47,658 bases of DNA. Origin: a filamentous cyanobacterium CCP2. Its GTDB lineage: Bacteria; Cyanobacteriota; Cyanobacteriia; Elainellales; Elainellaceae. The position numbers and the translations under genes were made by a program. Within the stretch, counting starts at the first letter, position 1; every line of letters starts with the position of its first letter. The notes beneath the pieces were generated by a model. That model had not been told where the DNA came from, searched no databases, and worked only from the letters and a program-made list of their open reading frames with translations. Of the stretch, positions 39,732 to 47,170 are shown piece after piece. The stretch spans positions 1 through 47,658 of the forward strand of contig PVWD01000012.1 of assembly GCA_003003615.1 (NCBI GenBank), in the 5' to 3' direction.

Positions 39732-40706
39732 TCAGGAGCGCGGCATTTGGGGTGAAGAAGCTTCATCTTGCATTGAGGAAGCGAGGGGAATGACCTTATG
39801 AAAATGCCGATAGTCTACAGCGCGGCGACCGTCTGGAGTTCTTGTCAAAATGTCCGCAAAACGAGCATTCCAAAGAATTTCTGCGGGGACATAGGAATGG
39901 CGAGTGTGGATGGTTTGGGCAAAGGTTTCATCAATGCCAATCAGTGTCACAATCAGTTCGGCTTCCGCTTCTGCAAAGTGTTCGGGGGACATCCTATACA
40001 GAGGGCTGTGTTCGTCAATGGGATGCATGGCAAGCCAAGTGAGGGCAAAAATGGGGGTTTGCGATCGTTCCAGTTTCAAATCAAAAAACCGCCGCATAAA
40101 CTCGCCTTCTGCGGTAATGATATTTCGTACCAGGGTCAGACGAAGGGTAGCCTCCAAAATTTGGTTGCCTCGCTGATTTGCCGCCCGAAACATTAAGGTG
40201 GGAATGCCGTTGCATGGCGCGATCACAGCCGTTTGGCTAAACAAAACTCTGGCCGTTGGACGAGAGAACCGGGCAAACATTAAGCCTGTTGCCATTGCTA
40301 ACCACAACAAGCCAATTACTGCTTCTAGCGTCACGATTAGATTGGCATAGATCGTTTGGGGATACATTGCCCCATAGCCGATCGAGGCCATGGTTTGCAC
40401 ACTAAAGAAAAATGCATCGGCAAAGGAACCCGGCTGGGCATTGGCAATTCCATTTCTGTCTGCCAGAAAAGCTAAGGCAAAGAATCCATTTAACCCCACA
40501 TAGGTCAGCACCAACAACCCAATAAAGTGAAACCAGGGCAAGGTCAATAGCAGATGATACAAATCACTCCAGCGAGAATCTGCCACACCGAACTGGACAA
40601 TATTAAACCCACCCCTCAAATTCACCAAACGCGGCGGATTGGGAGAGCGAGATTTAGCGATCGATCGGGTTGAACGAGGGGGACGGGTAAAGCGTGGAAT
40701 GGGCAT
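39732..40706 (-). CDS. Inward-rectifier (Kir/KirBac-type) potassium channel, 324 aa
   Basis: A tetrameric K+ channel. The selectivity filter is TMASIGYGAMYP (residues 105-116), with the GYG at 110-112. It is flanked by outer helix M1 (HFIGLLVLTYVGLNGFFALAF, about 60-80), the pore helix (SFADAFFFSVQTM) and inner helix M2 (IVTLEAVIGLLWLAMATGLM). The cytoplasmic immunoglobulin-like gating domain (about 150-310) contains FRAANQRGNQILEATLRLTL and ELIVTLIGIDETFAQTIHTR, as in KirBac. A basic N-terminal extension precedes the slide helix. The gene is monocistronic on the minus strand. Gating lipid or ion is unknown. Confidence 0.93.
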   Translation of the reverse strand: MPIPRFTRPPRSTRSIAKSRSPNPPRLVNLRGGFNIVQFGVADSRWSDLYHLLLTLPWFHFIGLLVLTYVGLNGFFALAFLADRNGIANAQPGSFADAFFFSVQTMASIGYGAMYPQTIYANLIVTLEAVIGLLWLAMATGLMFARFSRPTARVLFSQTAVIAPCNGIPTLMFRAANQRGNQILEATLRLTLVRNIITAEGEFMRRFFDLKLERSQTPIFALTWLAMHPIDEHSPLYRMSPEHFAEAEAELIVTLIGIDETFAQTIHTRHSYVPAEILWNARFADILTRTPDGRRAVDYRHFHKVIPLASSMQDEASSPQMPRS

Positions 40707-40760
40707 AGGGGCAACGGTGAAATGGGAAGTTCAATAACGATTATTTTCAGTCCTCCATTC

Positions 40761-41249
40761 TCACTCAGTCTTCAGCACTTTCAAATACACTCGATCGCAT
40801 CGGGCCGTTTCTACACCCGTACTGAGTTGGTAGCCGCTACGTTCATAAAGTTGTACGGCTTCCTTGAGGACACTAGCTGTCTCAATCCAGATTTGCTCAA
40901 ATCCTTTGCTGGCAATTCGTTTTTCCAGGGTTTGTAGAAGATACTTCCCCAAACCTTGCCCCCGAACTTCTGGAATGAGATACATTTTGCGAATTTCAAC
41001 CGCATTCTGCCCTCGTAGGACAGGATAATACCCTGCTGTACCCACCAGCCGAGCTTCCCGCTCAACCACCCAAAATTCGCCACCTGCGGCCCAGTATGCA
41101 TCTTCCACATATAAAACGTCTTGATCGGCTCCATCCGGCTCAGAGCAAAGGTTATACTCACTTAAAACCAATGCAATTAAATCAACAGCCGCTTGACGAT
41201 CGGCAGGTTGCCAATTACGGATTAGAAAATCACGGTAAGAGGTTCTCAT
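40761..41249 (-). CDS. GNAT-family N-acetyltransferase, 162 aa
   Basis: A Gcn5-related acetyltransferase. The acetyl-CoA binding motif A reads IRKMYLIPEVRGQGLGKYLL (Q/R-x-x-G-x-G/A), followed by LEKRIASKGFEQIWIETASV and the motif B stretch AVQLYERSGYQLSTGV. The N-terminal strand RNWQPADRQAAVDLIALVLS is normal. Targets range from proteins to antibiotics and cannot be read from the sequence. The gene appears monocistronic. Confidence 0.88.
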   Translation of the reverse strand: MRTSYRDFLIRNWQPADRQAAVDLIALVLSEYNLCSEPDGADQDVLYVEDAYWAAGGEFWVVEREARLVGTAGYYPVLRGQNAVEIRKMYLIPEVRGQGLGKYLLQTLEKRIASKGFEQIWIETASVLKEAVQLYERSGYQLSTGVETARCDRVYLKVLKTE

Positions 41250-41458
41250 AAGGATAGGAGCGAGCGGAACAGAAGAGACAAAACAAGAGACGAAAGGGGC
41301 AATTAAGGCAGTATACCTGCAAAATGGTGTAGCGGTAGACAGAGCCTACTCATATTAAAGATTTACTGCGATTATCTACAGTGAACGTTTCTAGCCATTG
41401 CGATCGCCCTCTTACCACCGAGTTGATCGGCATTCATTCTGCGTTTCGCAACAATAAC

Positions 41459-42055
41459 CTAGCTATGAATTCTAGGTTCAGGGTGTAATGTCGCTAACAA
41501 TTCACTTTCCACAGTCGCCAATTCTTCCAAACGTTGAGTCACTGTAGGGCGATCGAAATAGGTGGTGGCAAGTGTCCAGTAGATGCCGTAATGTCGTGCT
41601 TCCGATGCCATTAAACCTCGGTAAAACTGTGCTAATTCTGGTTCAGGGCAGTGGGCAGCGAGTAGCCCCAAACGCTCATGGCTGCGGGCTTCAATTAAAC
41701 CGGAAACCAGCAATGAGTCTAATAAGCGATCGGGTTCATGGCGGCGAATCTGAGCTTTTAAGCCTGCCCCATAGGGAGGAGGAGACAACGGAGCTAGGGC
41801 AATTCCTCTGCGATCGAGCCATTGATTCACCTGTTCAAAATGTTCTAATTCTTCCTGGGCGATCGAGGTGAGGGTTCTGACGAGTTTGGTGCTGGAGGGA
41901 TAGCGGAAAATTAGGTTTAACGCCACGCCCGCCGCTTTCCGTTCACAGTGGGAATGATCCAGCAAAATCATGTCTAAATTTTCGATCGCCTGCTCTACCC
42001 AGGCAGTAGAGGTCGGCTGTTGCAGAAACTTAATTGGCTGTTGAATAGTGTGCAT
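41459..42055 (-). CDS. miaE: tRNA hydroxylase MiaE-like diiron protein, 198 aa
   Basis: MiaE hydroxylates the isopentenyl group of 2-methylthio-N6-isopentenyladenosine at tRNA position 37, using a diiron centre. The protein is all helical, with carboxylate/His ligand motifs at LDHSHCERKAAGVAL, IAQEELEHFEQV, LIEARSHERLGLLA and MASEARHYGIYW, in the order and spacing of the MiaE/ferritin-like family. Length is typical. It is the upstream neighbour of a small membrane protein on the same strand, with 36 bp between. Confidence 0.9.
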   Translation of the reverse strand: MHTIQQPIKFLQQPTSTAWVEQAIENLDMILLDHSHCERKAAGVALNLIFRYPSSTKLVRTLTSIAQEELEHFEQVNQWLDRRGIALAPLSPPPYGAGLKAQIRRHEPDRLLDSLLVSGLIEARSHERLGLLAAHCPEPELAQFYRGLMASEARHYGIYWTLATTYFDRPTVTQRLEELATVESELLATLHPEPRIHS

Positions 42056-42091
42056 ACGAAACGGCTTACCGATTACCCATTACCCAAAACG

Positions 42092-42298
42092 CTACCGAAG
42101 ATTCTGAAAAATTCCTTGCCATAAACCAACGATCTGTTCCCAGAGTTCTCTGGGGCCAATGCCAAAGACAAGCTGCAAGAGCAAAACCACGATCGCGATC
42201 GTAATTGCCGTGCTAATGGCAGACTTCGCCACCCGAAGCAAGAAGGTGAAGACCAGAAACGAAACAATCAGTGCTGCAAGGATGAGAATGGGTTCCAT
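42092..42298 (-). CDS. Small membrane protein, 68 aa
   Basis: Two hydrophobic segments are visible: MEPILILAALIVSFLVFTFLL (about residues 1-21) and AITIAIVVLLLQLVFGI (about 30-46), then an amphipathic end ELWEQIVGLWQGIFQNL. ATG at 42298 is preferred over 42340 because AGGG sits just upstream and the extension before it looks non-coding. The family is unrecognised. It lies 36 bp upstream of the miaE side, on the same strand, and may be an independent small inner-membrane or thylakoid protein. Confidence 0.65.
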   Translation of the reverse strand: MEPILILAALIVSFLVFTFLLRVAKSAISTAITIAIVVLLLQLVFGIGPRELWEQIVGLWQGIFQNLR

Positions 42299-42380
42299 GT
42301 CCCTATTGTGCCAGCCTTTTTGCCAATTTTGGCTTAGCAACTGGCAACCTGTCCAATCAGGTGGTTGATGGGCAGTTGGG

Positions 42381-43172
42381 TTATGGGCGGTTAGGCATTA
42401 ACTTCTCGCGGTTCTGTTCAAACTCAAAATGCAGATTGTAGATTGCATTAAGCAAATCTCGATCGCGGTGAGCCTGAATTTCAGCCCACTGACACGGCTC
42501 GGTGCGGCGGGTGTCCCAACTGAGCAGTTGCAGCCCATTCCAAAAGGTGTGGTGGCCGTTTTGCGGTGTGGATAGGTCAAGTTCCAGCCGACACTGAGGA
42601 TGGGCGGCAATGAAATCCCAGTTGGCTTGCTGTACGGCACTCCAGTTGCTATCGTCTACCACAATTAATGCTTGATCTGCTAAAAAGGGACGGGCTAGCA
42701 GTAATCCCATGAGCTGCGATCGGTAGTCATGGGCCCCGTCATATAGGTACACGCCGATCTTATCGTCGCTCTGCAATTGCCCTAAATCGTAGAAAAACGC
42801 TTCAAAGTCTTGATTGCAAAAGCAAACCTGCTCTGATAAACCAAAGGTTTCCAAATTTGCTGCCAAAATCGCTTCCCCTTCACCAGACGGATCAAATTCT
42901 GAGAAGTTATCCACCGCATAGGCCAGACGATCGGGCTGATCTAGCAACGCCCCAATTAACGTTGAACCCCGAAAGCTGCCAATTTCACAGTAAATTTCGT
43001 TTGGCTCCATGCAATGCACCGCCTCATTCAGCAACTGCATCACATTCAGCGTGGTCATGCCCTGCACCCGGTTGAGAACCGCTTGAAAGCGATCGGACTT
43101 GGGCTGCACAGCATCCATTTCCCAGTGATAATACAGCGAGGGTAAGGCTTCTAGAAACCGTTGGTAGTCCAT
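42381..43172 (-). CDS. Class I SAM-dependent methyltransferase-like protein, 263 aa
   Basis: A Rossmann-fold methyltransferase of the broad Methyltransf_24 type. The SAM-binding motif I is EIYCEIGSFRGSTLIGALL, with acidic ends in YAVDNFSEFD and the later motif VYLYDGAHDYRSQLMGLLLA, then ALIVVDDSNWSAVQQANWDF. ATG at 43172 (MDYQRFLEALPS) is used, as the open frame back to 43241 overlaps the yjbQ-like gene. GGGGAG lies close upstream. The substrate is unknown; similar proteins modify sugars or small aromatics. The gene follows a YjbQ-like gene on the same strand with 69 bp between. Confidence 0.85.
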   Translation of the reverse strand: MDYQRFLEALPSLYYHWEMDAVQPKSDRFQAVLNRVQGMTTLNVMQLLNEAVHCMEPNEIYCEIGSFRGSTLIGALLDQPDRLAYAVDNFSEFDPSGEGEAILAANLETFGLSEQVCFCNQDFEAFFYDLGQLQSDDKIGVYLYDGAHDYRSQLMGLLLARPFLADQALIVVDDSNWSAVQQANWDFIAAHPQCRLELDLSTPQNGHHTFWNGLQLLSWDTRRTEPCQWAEIQAHRDRDLLNAIYNLHFEFEQNREKLMPNRP

Positions 43173-43241
43173 ATCTCCCCAAAAGAACTCCCCCAAAGGG
43201 CAATCTATATTCCAAAAGCAAACTACCCTCAGCGTACCCAC

Positions 43242-43673
43242 CTACCTGGGGTTTCCCTTCTCTCCCATTACATGCACCACCAACTCCCGAACGTGGCTCC
43301 GCTGCCGATGCTCCCAAATGTAAATACCCTGCCAGGTGCCCAAAACCAGCCGACCATTGGCGATCGGAATTTGTTCGGAGGTGTGGGTGAGGACGGTGCG
43401 AATGTGGGCTGGCATATCGTCTGGGCCTTCGGTGCTGTGGATGTAATGGTTTCCTTCTGGAACCAGCTTTGCCAGAAAATTTGTCAGATCTGCCAACACA
43501 TCAGGATCAGCGTTTTCTTGAATAATCAAACTGGCTGAAGTATGCCGCAGAAATAGGGTACAGAGTCCGGTTTGAATCCCAGAATCAGCAACCACCTCTG
43601 CCACTTTAGACGTGACTTTGTGCAGGGCCTTGCCGCTGGTTTGGATCTTAATTGCCTGTTGATAATGGGTCAT
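43242..43673 (-). CDS. yjbQ: YjbQ / UPF0047 family protein, 143 aa
   Basis: A small conserved enzyme-like protein of the YjbQ (UPF0047) family, reported to have some thiamine-phosphate synthase-like activity. Signature stretches are LFLRHTSASLIIQENADPDV, YIHSTEGPDDMPAHIRTVLT and LGTWQGIYIWEHR. The His and Asp residues of these blocks line the putative active site. The start ATG at 43673 is used; an upstream TTG (43688) adds five residues. The methyltransferase gene follows 69 bp later on the same strand. Confidence 0.9.
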   Translation of the reverse strand: MTHYQQAIKIQTSGKALHKVTSKVAEVVADSGIQTGLCTLFLRHTSASLIIQENADPDVLADLTNFLAKLVPEGNHYIHSTEGPDDMPAHIRTVLTHTSEQIPIANGRLVLGTWQGIYIWEHRQRSHVRELVVHVMGEKGNPR

Positions 43674-43809
43674 CGGGTCAAAACTCAATACAATCTTCTA
43701 GTTTGATTTAAACAAATCCCACGACAAATCCCATGACAAATCCGATCGCCCCCACCAGAATTACCCGTAATGAATCACCTGTAAACCCAATGTGCAACTT
43801 GTTCCAATC

Positions 43810-43867
43810 TCTTGTGGGATGGGCATCTTACCCGTTCAGACTCAGCAGGCAAGATGCCTGCGCTACA
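43810..43867 (-). repeat. Dispersed palindromic repeat, compact form, reverse orientation
   Basis: Read on the minus strand it is arm A (GTAGCGCAGGCATCTTGCCT), the linker GCTGAGTCTG, and arm B (ACGGGTAAGATGCCCATCCC) ending ACAAGAG, the same layout as 32911-32966. The CTCGACTCTCC tract at 43957-43995 is a separate low-complexity element. Otherwise 43674-44192 holds nothing recognised. Confidence 0.8.
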
Positions 43868-44192
43868 GAAAATCAGAAATTTCAGACTTTAAGTTGCACA
43901 TCGCGTCTGTAATCAATTAAAACTGCAAACTTGTCACGCAGATCCCATCGCACCTTTCCCGACTCCCCACTCTCGACTCTCCACTCCCCAAACTGGGAAC
44001 CTTCTCCGATCGATCGCGTCAAAAATTGAGATGAGCTAGCCCCTTCAATTTCGTTCAGCGAATGATTTGGATTCTAGTGATTTAGGCTCTACGAGGTCAT
44101 TCAGGTTCTACAGGTCATTCAGGCAGGTTTGTTGAGTGGTTTTGCTCAACAGGCTGTTTTGTTCATCCAGAATTGGTATAAGGAAAACCAAA

Positions 44193-45056
44193 ATGCGATC
44201 GAATCGTTCTCTGTTGGGGCCGGTGTTGCCCATCTCATTAACGTTTTTAAATCAGCGTCCGGGGCGTTCTTCAACGACATCGCGAGATTTTGGCAATACG
44301 CTTGGAACTGCCGAAAATGTGGGTTCGCTCAAACGTCGTGCCAGCTACAACTACACAGGGCAGGTTGGCGGTTCGGATCTAGACTTTTTCCGCTTTCGAG
44401 TCAGAAACAGGCGTAGACCCTTTTCCCTATCGTTAAACAACAACAGCCAATTTCGGCAGCCGATCGCCGTGACGGTGTTAGACCAGCAGGGCAGACCTGT
44501 TGTGCGAAACGGCAGCTTTTTGTTTAAAAATATTGAAGCGGGGCAAACAGGTACTATCTCTGTACCGCAACTGGGTAAGGGCACTTTCTTTTTACGCTTG
44601 CAAAGTGCCACTGGCAGAAATGAACCCTATGATTTGAGCTTTTCCCTGACGCAGCAGCAGGCTCCCATCTTGGGCAGCAGCAGAGTCACCAACCTGGGGA
44701 CATTACAACCAAACCGAGCCTATAACGCTACAGGCAGAGTGGGTGGTGCAGCAGTAGACCTTTATCGCTTTAATGTGAATGCATTGAGTCGCGTCTCAGC
44801 TTCCCTATTCAGCGATCGGTTTAACCGCAGTCCGATTGCCTTTTCCATCCTCGACCGTAGCAGACGCACCGTACAAACCGACAATGGACGGTTCCTGTTC
44901 ACCAACCTGAACCCCGGACAAACCGATCGACTATTCGCACCTACCCTTGCTTCTGGGGAATACTATCTCCGCGTCCAGAGTGATGCGGGTCGCAATGAGC
45001 AGTATCAATTTAGCTTAGTGCGATCGAATGTTTCGGTACGTCCCTTAGCGGCGTGA
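44193..45056 (+). CDS. Protein with two pre-peptidase C-terminal (PPC)-like domains, 287 aa
   Basis: Two beta-sandwich repeats of about 110 residues make up the protein. Each opens with a tilde-like AENVGSLKRRASYNYTG or VTNLGTLQPNRAYNATGRVG block and includes VDLYRFNVNALSRVSASLF, ILDRSRRTVQTDNGRFLF and EYYLRVQSDAGRNEQYQFSL. PPC domains usually follow secreted proteases or occur in surface proteins. No protease domain and no convincing signal peptide are present here. The ATG at 44193 has AAGGAAAACC just upstream. An upstream ATG at 44136 adds residues that do not match. A secreted or surface role is inferred from the family. Confidence 0.85.
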   Translation: MRSNRSLLGPVLPISLTFLNQRPGRSSTTSRDFGNTLGTAENVGSLKRRASYNYTGQVGGSDLDFFRFRVRNRRRPFSLSLNNNSQFRQPIAVTVLDQQGRPVVRNGSFLFKNIEAGQTGTISVPQLGKGTFFLRLQSATGRNEPYDLSFSLTQQQAPILGSSRVTNLGTLQPNRAYNATGRVGGAAVDLYRFNVNALSRVSASLFSDRFNRSPIAFSILDRSRRTVQTDNGRFLFTNLNPGQTDRLFAPTLASGEYYLRVQSDAGRNEQYQFSLVRSNVSVRPLAA

Positions 45057-45082
45057 TATTAAGCGATCGAGCGTTTTTCCCT

Positions 45083-45157
45083 GTAGGGCAGGCATCTTGC
45101 CTGCCATTTGTCTAAGCAGCTTACCCACCATCTGAGCATCTTGCCTGCCATTTGTCT
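45083..45157 (+). repeat. Two arm-A-like palindromic repeat copies
   Basis: GTAGGGCAGGCATCTTGCCT (45083-45102) followed by GCCATTTGTC, and GAGCATCTTGCCTGCC (45134-45149) followed by ATTTGTC, are two close copies sharing the 3' end CTGCCATTTGTC. They sit just downstream of the PPC gene. Confidence 0.75.
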
Positions 45158-45177
45158 TTTGCCTACAGATTGAGCTG

Positions 45178-45375
45178 TTACTCAGCAGCTTGAGAATTTT
45201 CCTCAGCCGATCGGGCCGTTTCCTTTTCATCTAGCCAGGGGGAGTCGTAGTGGTTCCAGGGCAAGATGGGGCTATTGGGCAAGTTGCTTGTTAGGACGGT
45301 GATATTCTTCAAATCAGGCTCAGGCAGCTTGATTCGGACAGCAGAATCCTCAACGCACGGATGAGTGGCAATCAT
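45178..45375 (-). CDS. Small hypothetical protein, 65 aa
   Basis: A short reading frame that looks coding: MIATHPCVEDSAVRIKLPEP at the start, then DLKNITVLTSNLPNSPILPW, and an acidic end LDEKETARSAEENSQAAE. There is no clear ribosome site and no recognised family. The middle is proline-rich and the tail charged, so a short soluble or partner-binding protein is likely. It lies on the minus strand between the PPC gene and a membrane protein gene. Confidence is limited because such frames may arise by chance. Confidence 0.45.
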   Translation of the reverse strand: MIATHPCVEDSAVRIKLPEPDLKNITVLTSNLPNSPILPWNHYDSPWLDEKETARSAEENSQAAE

Positions 45376-45495
45376 ATTTCAAAAGTGTAAAGAGTATAAA
45401 GTAACTCCAAACAAGAGATATCCAGGGATTTGGCTATCTCTATCCTTTAAGAATAGCTTTTTCTGATTGAGAGTGCCAATTGTGAAAACCAGGTC

Positions 45496-45987
45496 TTAAA
45501 AAGCCAGCGTCACAATCCACAGGACGTGAGACAGTGTAACAATCAGCGTTGCCCAGATCACATAGGTTGCCAATGAAAGGGCTTGAGTAATGTCGTCGAG
45601 TCGCTGTTTGTTTGCCTTGTAAACCTCGATTAGGTTGGTTAGCATTTGCAGCCGATACTCATCAGGAGAAAGGGCAAGATAGCGTTCGATCGACTCTCGA
45701 TCTTCAAGATTCGGTGTCACCAGGGGCTGACGTGGCAAAAGCGCGTAAATTAATACGCTAAAGCTGAATAGGAATCCGATTACTTCTGCGACGCTAAACA
45801 GACTAACAGTAAATAGTAAACGGGATATTGATAATACCGTCAGCAGGGCAGTATTGGTAACAAATAAAATATTTAACTGAGTCAGCGAAAGTTGCCGCAG
45901 TTGCTGCTGTTGGTTTAACACCGATCGAGCGTCTTGCATCGCTAAATTCAGTGTGACAAAGACATCCGATTTTTGCTCAAGTTCCAT
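45496..45987 (-). CDS. Three-helix membrane protein, 163 aa, unknown role
   Basis: An N-terminal amphipathic helix (about residues 10-35) is followed by two adjacent membrane segments (NILFVTNTALLTVLSISRLL and VAEVIGFLFSFSVLIYALL), a charged helical stretch (RYLALSPDEYRLQMLTNLIE, NKQRLDDITQALSLA) and a final membrane segment (YVIWATLIVTLSHVLWIV). This layout of helix, two membrane passes, long cytosolic helix, and third pass recalls SLATT/Pycsar-type membrane effectors. The resemblance is architectural only, and no nucleotide cyclase or sensor gene is beside it. Confidence 0.6.
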   Translation of the reverse strand: MELEQKSDVFVTLNLAMQDARSVLNQQQQLRQLSLTQLNILFVTNTALLTVLSISRLLFTVSLFSVAEVIGFLFSFSVLIYALLPRQPLVTPNLEDRESIERYLALSPDEYRLQMLTNLIEVYKANKQRLDDITQALSLATYVIWATLIVTLSHVLWIVTLAF

Positions 45988-46060
45988 TGAATTGTCATGC
46001 TGTTTTGCAAGTCACTCACCATCGATTCATTCCATGATTCATTTCATGATCAGTCAACCG

Positions 46061-47170
46061 TTATGAATCTGTATGCAAATATTCGACGATCGCTTTTGCA
46101 ATCACTTTATTACCATCTTTCTGCAACGGTTGGTGCTGCTCCGGAGGATGAGGCGGTTCCTGCAAAAAATTCCAATTTCCCTGAAAAAATTCTTCAGGGG
46201 TCAAGATGCGATGACGGTGAGTATTGCGGATTCCTTCAATTAAAACCGGAGCCTCAGCAAAATCATCACGGGTAATCGTCACCAGCGGCACATCCATCCG
46301 GCAGGCCTCAGCAAAGGTGCTATATCCTGGCTTAGACACCACCTGGCCGCACAGGGGCATAAAGTCTACGGGTCGCACCATCCGTTCATGGGGTGTCCCG
46401 TTCAGCATCGCACTGACTTTGACCAGATTCGGCAAGTCTGGAGCCTGACGATCGAAGGTAATGAACTGCCAGTCTGGAAAGCGTTCCAGGTTGTGGTAAG
46501 GAATTTGGTCTAGCCCCAACCCGCCAAAGGTCAGTAAAGCTGTGCGTTCAACGGGAGCGGTGAGGTTAAACCACTGGCGCATTTCCGCCACCGAATAGTA
46601 GGGTGAACCACCCGTTAAGCCGGTATCGATTACCGTCGGAAAGGCACTCATGGGTTCATGAAACGGCAGCCGATAGAGCCGATCGCACCCGCTAAACCGT
46701 TCACCAATCCAGTCTGCTAGTTCAACAAATTCACCACCCCAGTCTCGATAGATAAAATCCCAGCCAAAATTGCTGATCATCCAGCAGGGAACCCCCGCAG
46801 CACGGGCGATCGAAGTGGCGATCGGCGGAATGTCGGCAATCACTAAACCCACCCGATTTTGTCGAATAAATGCCACTTCTCCAGCAACCGTCTTTTTTTC
46901 CTGAGCGCGGATTTGCTTCAGCTTTTCCAGGGTGGCCGCCTTGTCCATTGTGATGCTGTCGCTCTGCACCACGCCAATATCTAGCGGCATTGGACGATGA
47001 ATAAAATCTTCCCGCAAGTACGACTCCAGCAGCCACCGGGGAGCCGTTGTCACCAAAGCAATTACCACCTCTGGGCAAATTCGCTTTACCTCCGCCAAAA
47101 CCGAAGCCGTACGGGTGGCATGGCCAAACCCATGATTGGTCACTGCGGCATAAAGAATGGGCTGGGGCAT
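46061..47170 (-). CDS. MurG/UGT-like GT-B glycosyltransferase, 369 aa
   Basis: A glycosyltransferase of the GT28/GT1-like, GT-B kind. The glycine-rich N-terminal loop YAAVTNHGFGHATRTASVLA lies at the start. A mid-domain NFGWDFIYRD and the donor-side LTFGGLGLDQIPYHNL, then VVSKPGYSTFAEACRMDVPL, match the donor-binding face where a KPG-x-x-T/S motif contacts the sugar nucleotide. ATG 47170 overlaps the stop of the upstream gene as TAATG, so it is translationally coupled to it; GTG 47179 is an alternative. The acceptor is unknown, possibly a lipid. Confidence 0.8.
   Translation of the reverse strand: MPQPILYAAVTNHGFGHATRTASVLAEVKRICPEVVIALVTTAPRWLLESYLREDFIHRPMPLDIGVVQSDSITMDKAATLEKLKQIRAQEKKTVAGEVAFIRQNRVGLVIADIPPIATSIARAAGVPCWMISNFGWDFIYRDWGGEFVELADWIGERFSGCDRLYRLPFHEPMSAFPTVIDTGLTGGSPYYSVAEMRQWFNLTAPVERTALLTFGGLGLDQIPYHNLERFPDWQFITFDRQAPDLPNLVKVSAMLNGTPHERMVRPVDFMPLCGQVVSKPGYSTFAEACRMDVPLVTITRDDFAEAPVLIEGIRNTHRHRILTPEEFFQGNWNFLQEPPHPPEQHQPLQKDGNKVIAKAIVEYLHTDS

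Noticed and set aside
41320-41360. tRNA-like string around GTGTAGCGGTAGAC
   Set aside because: No acceptor stem, anticodon arm or TTCRA loop could be folded.
43024-43317. Minus-strand frame spanning the methyltransferase and yjbQ junction
   Set aside because: It overlaps two well-supported genes in another frame and shows low-complexity composition.
44129-44416. Plus-strand frame with a hydrophobic start overlapping the PPC gene, considered as a frameshifted signal peptide
   Set aside because: It has no matching family pattern, and the PPC frame has its own good ribosome site at 44193.
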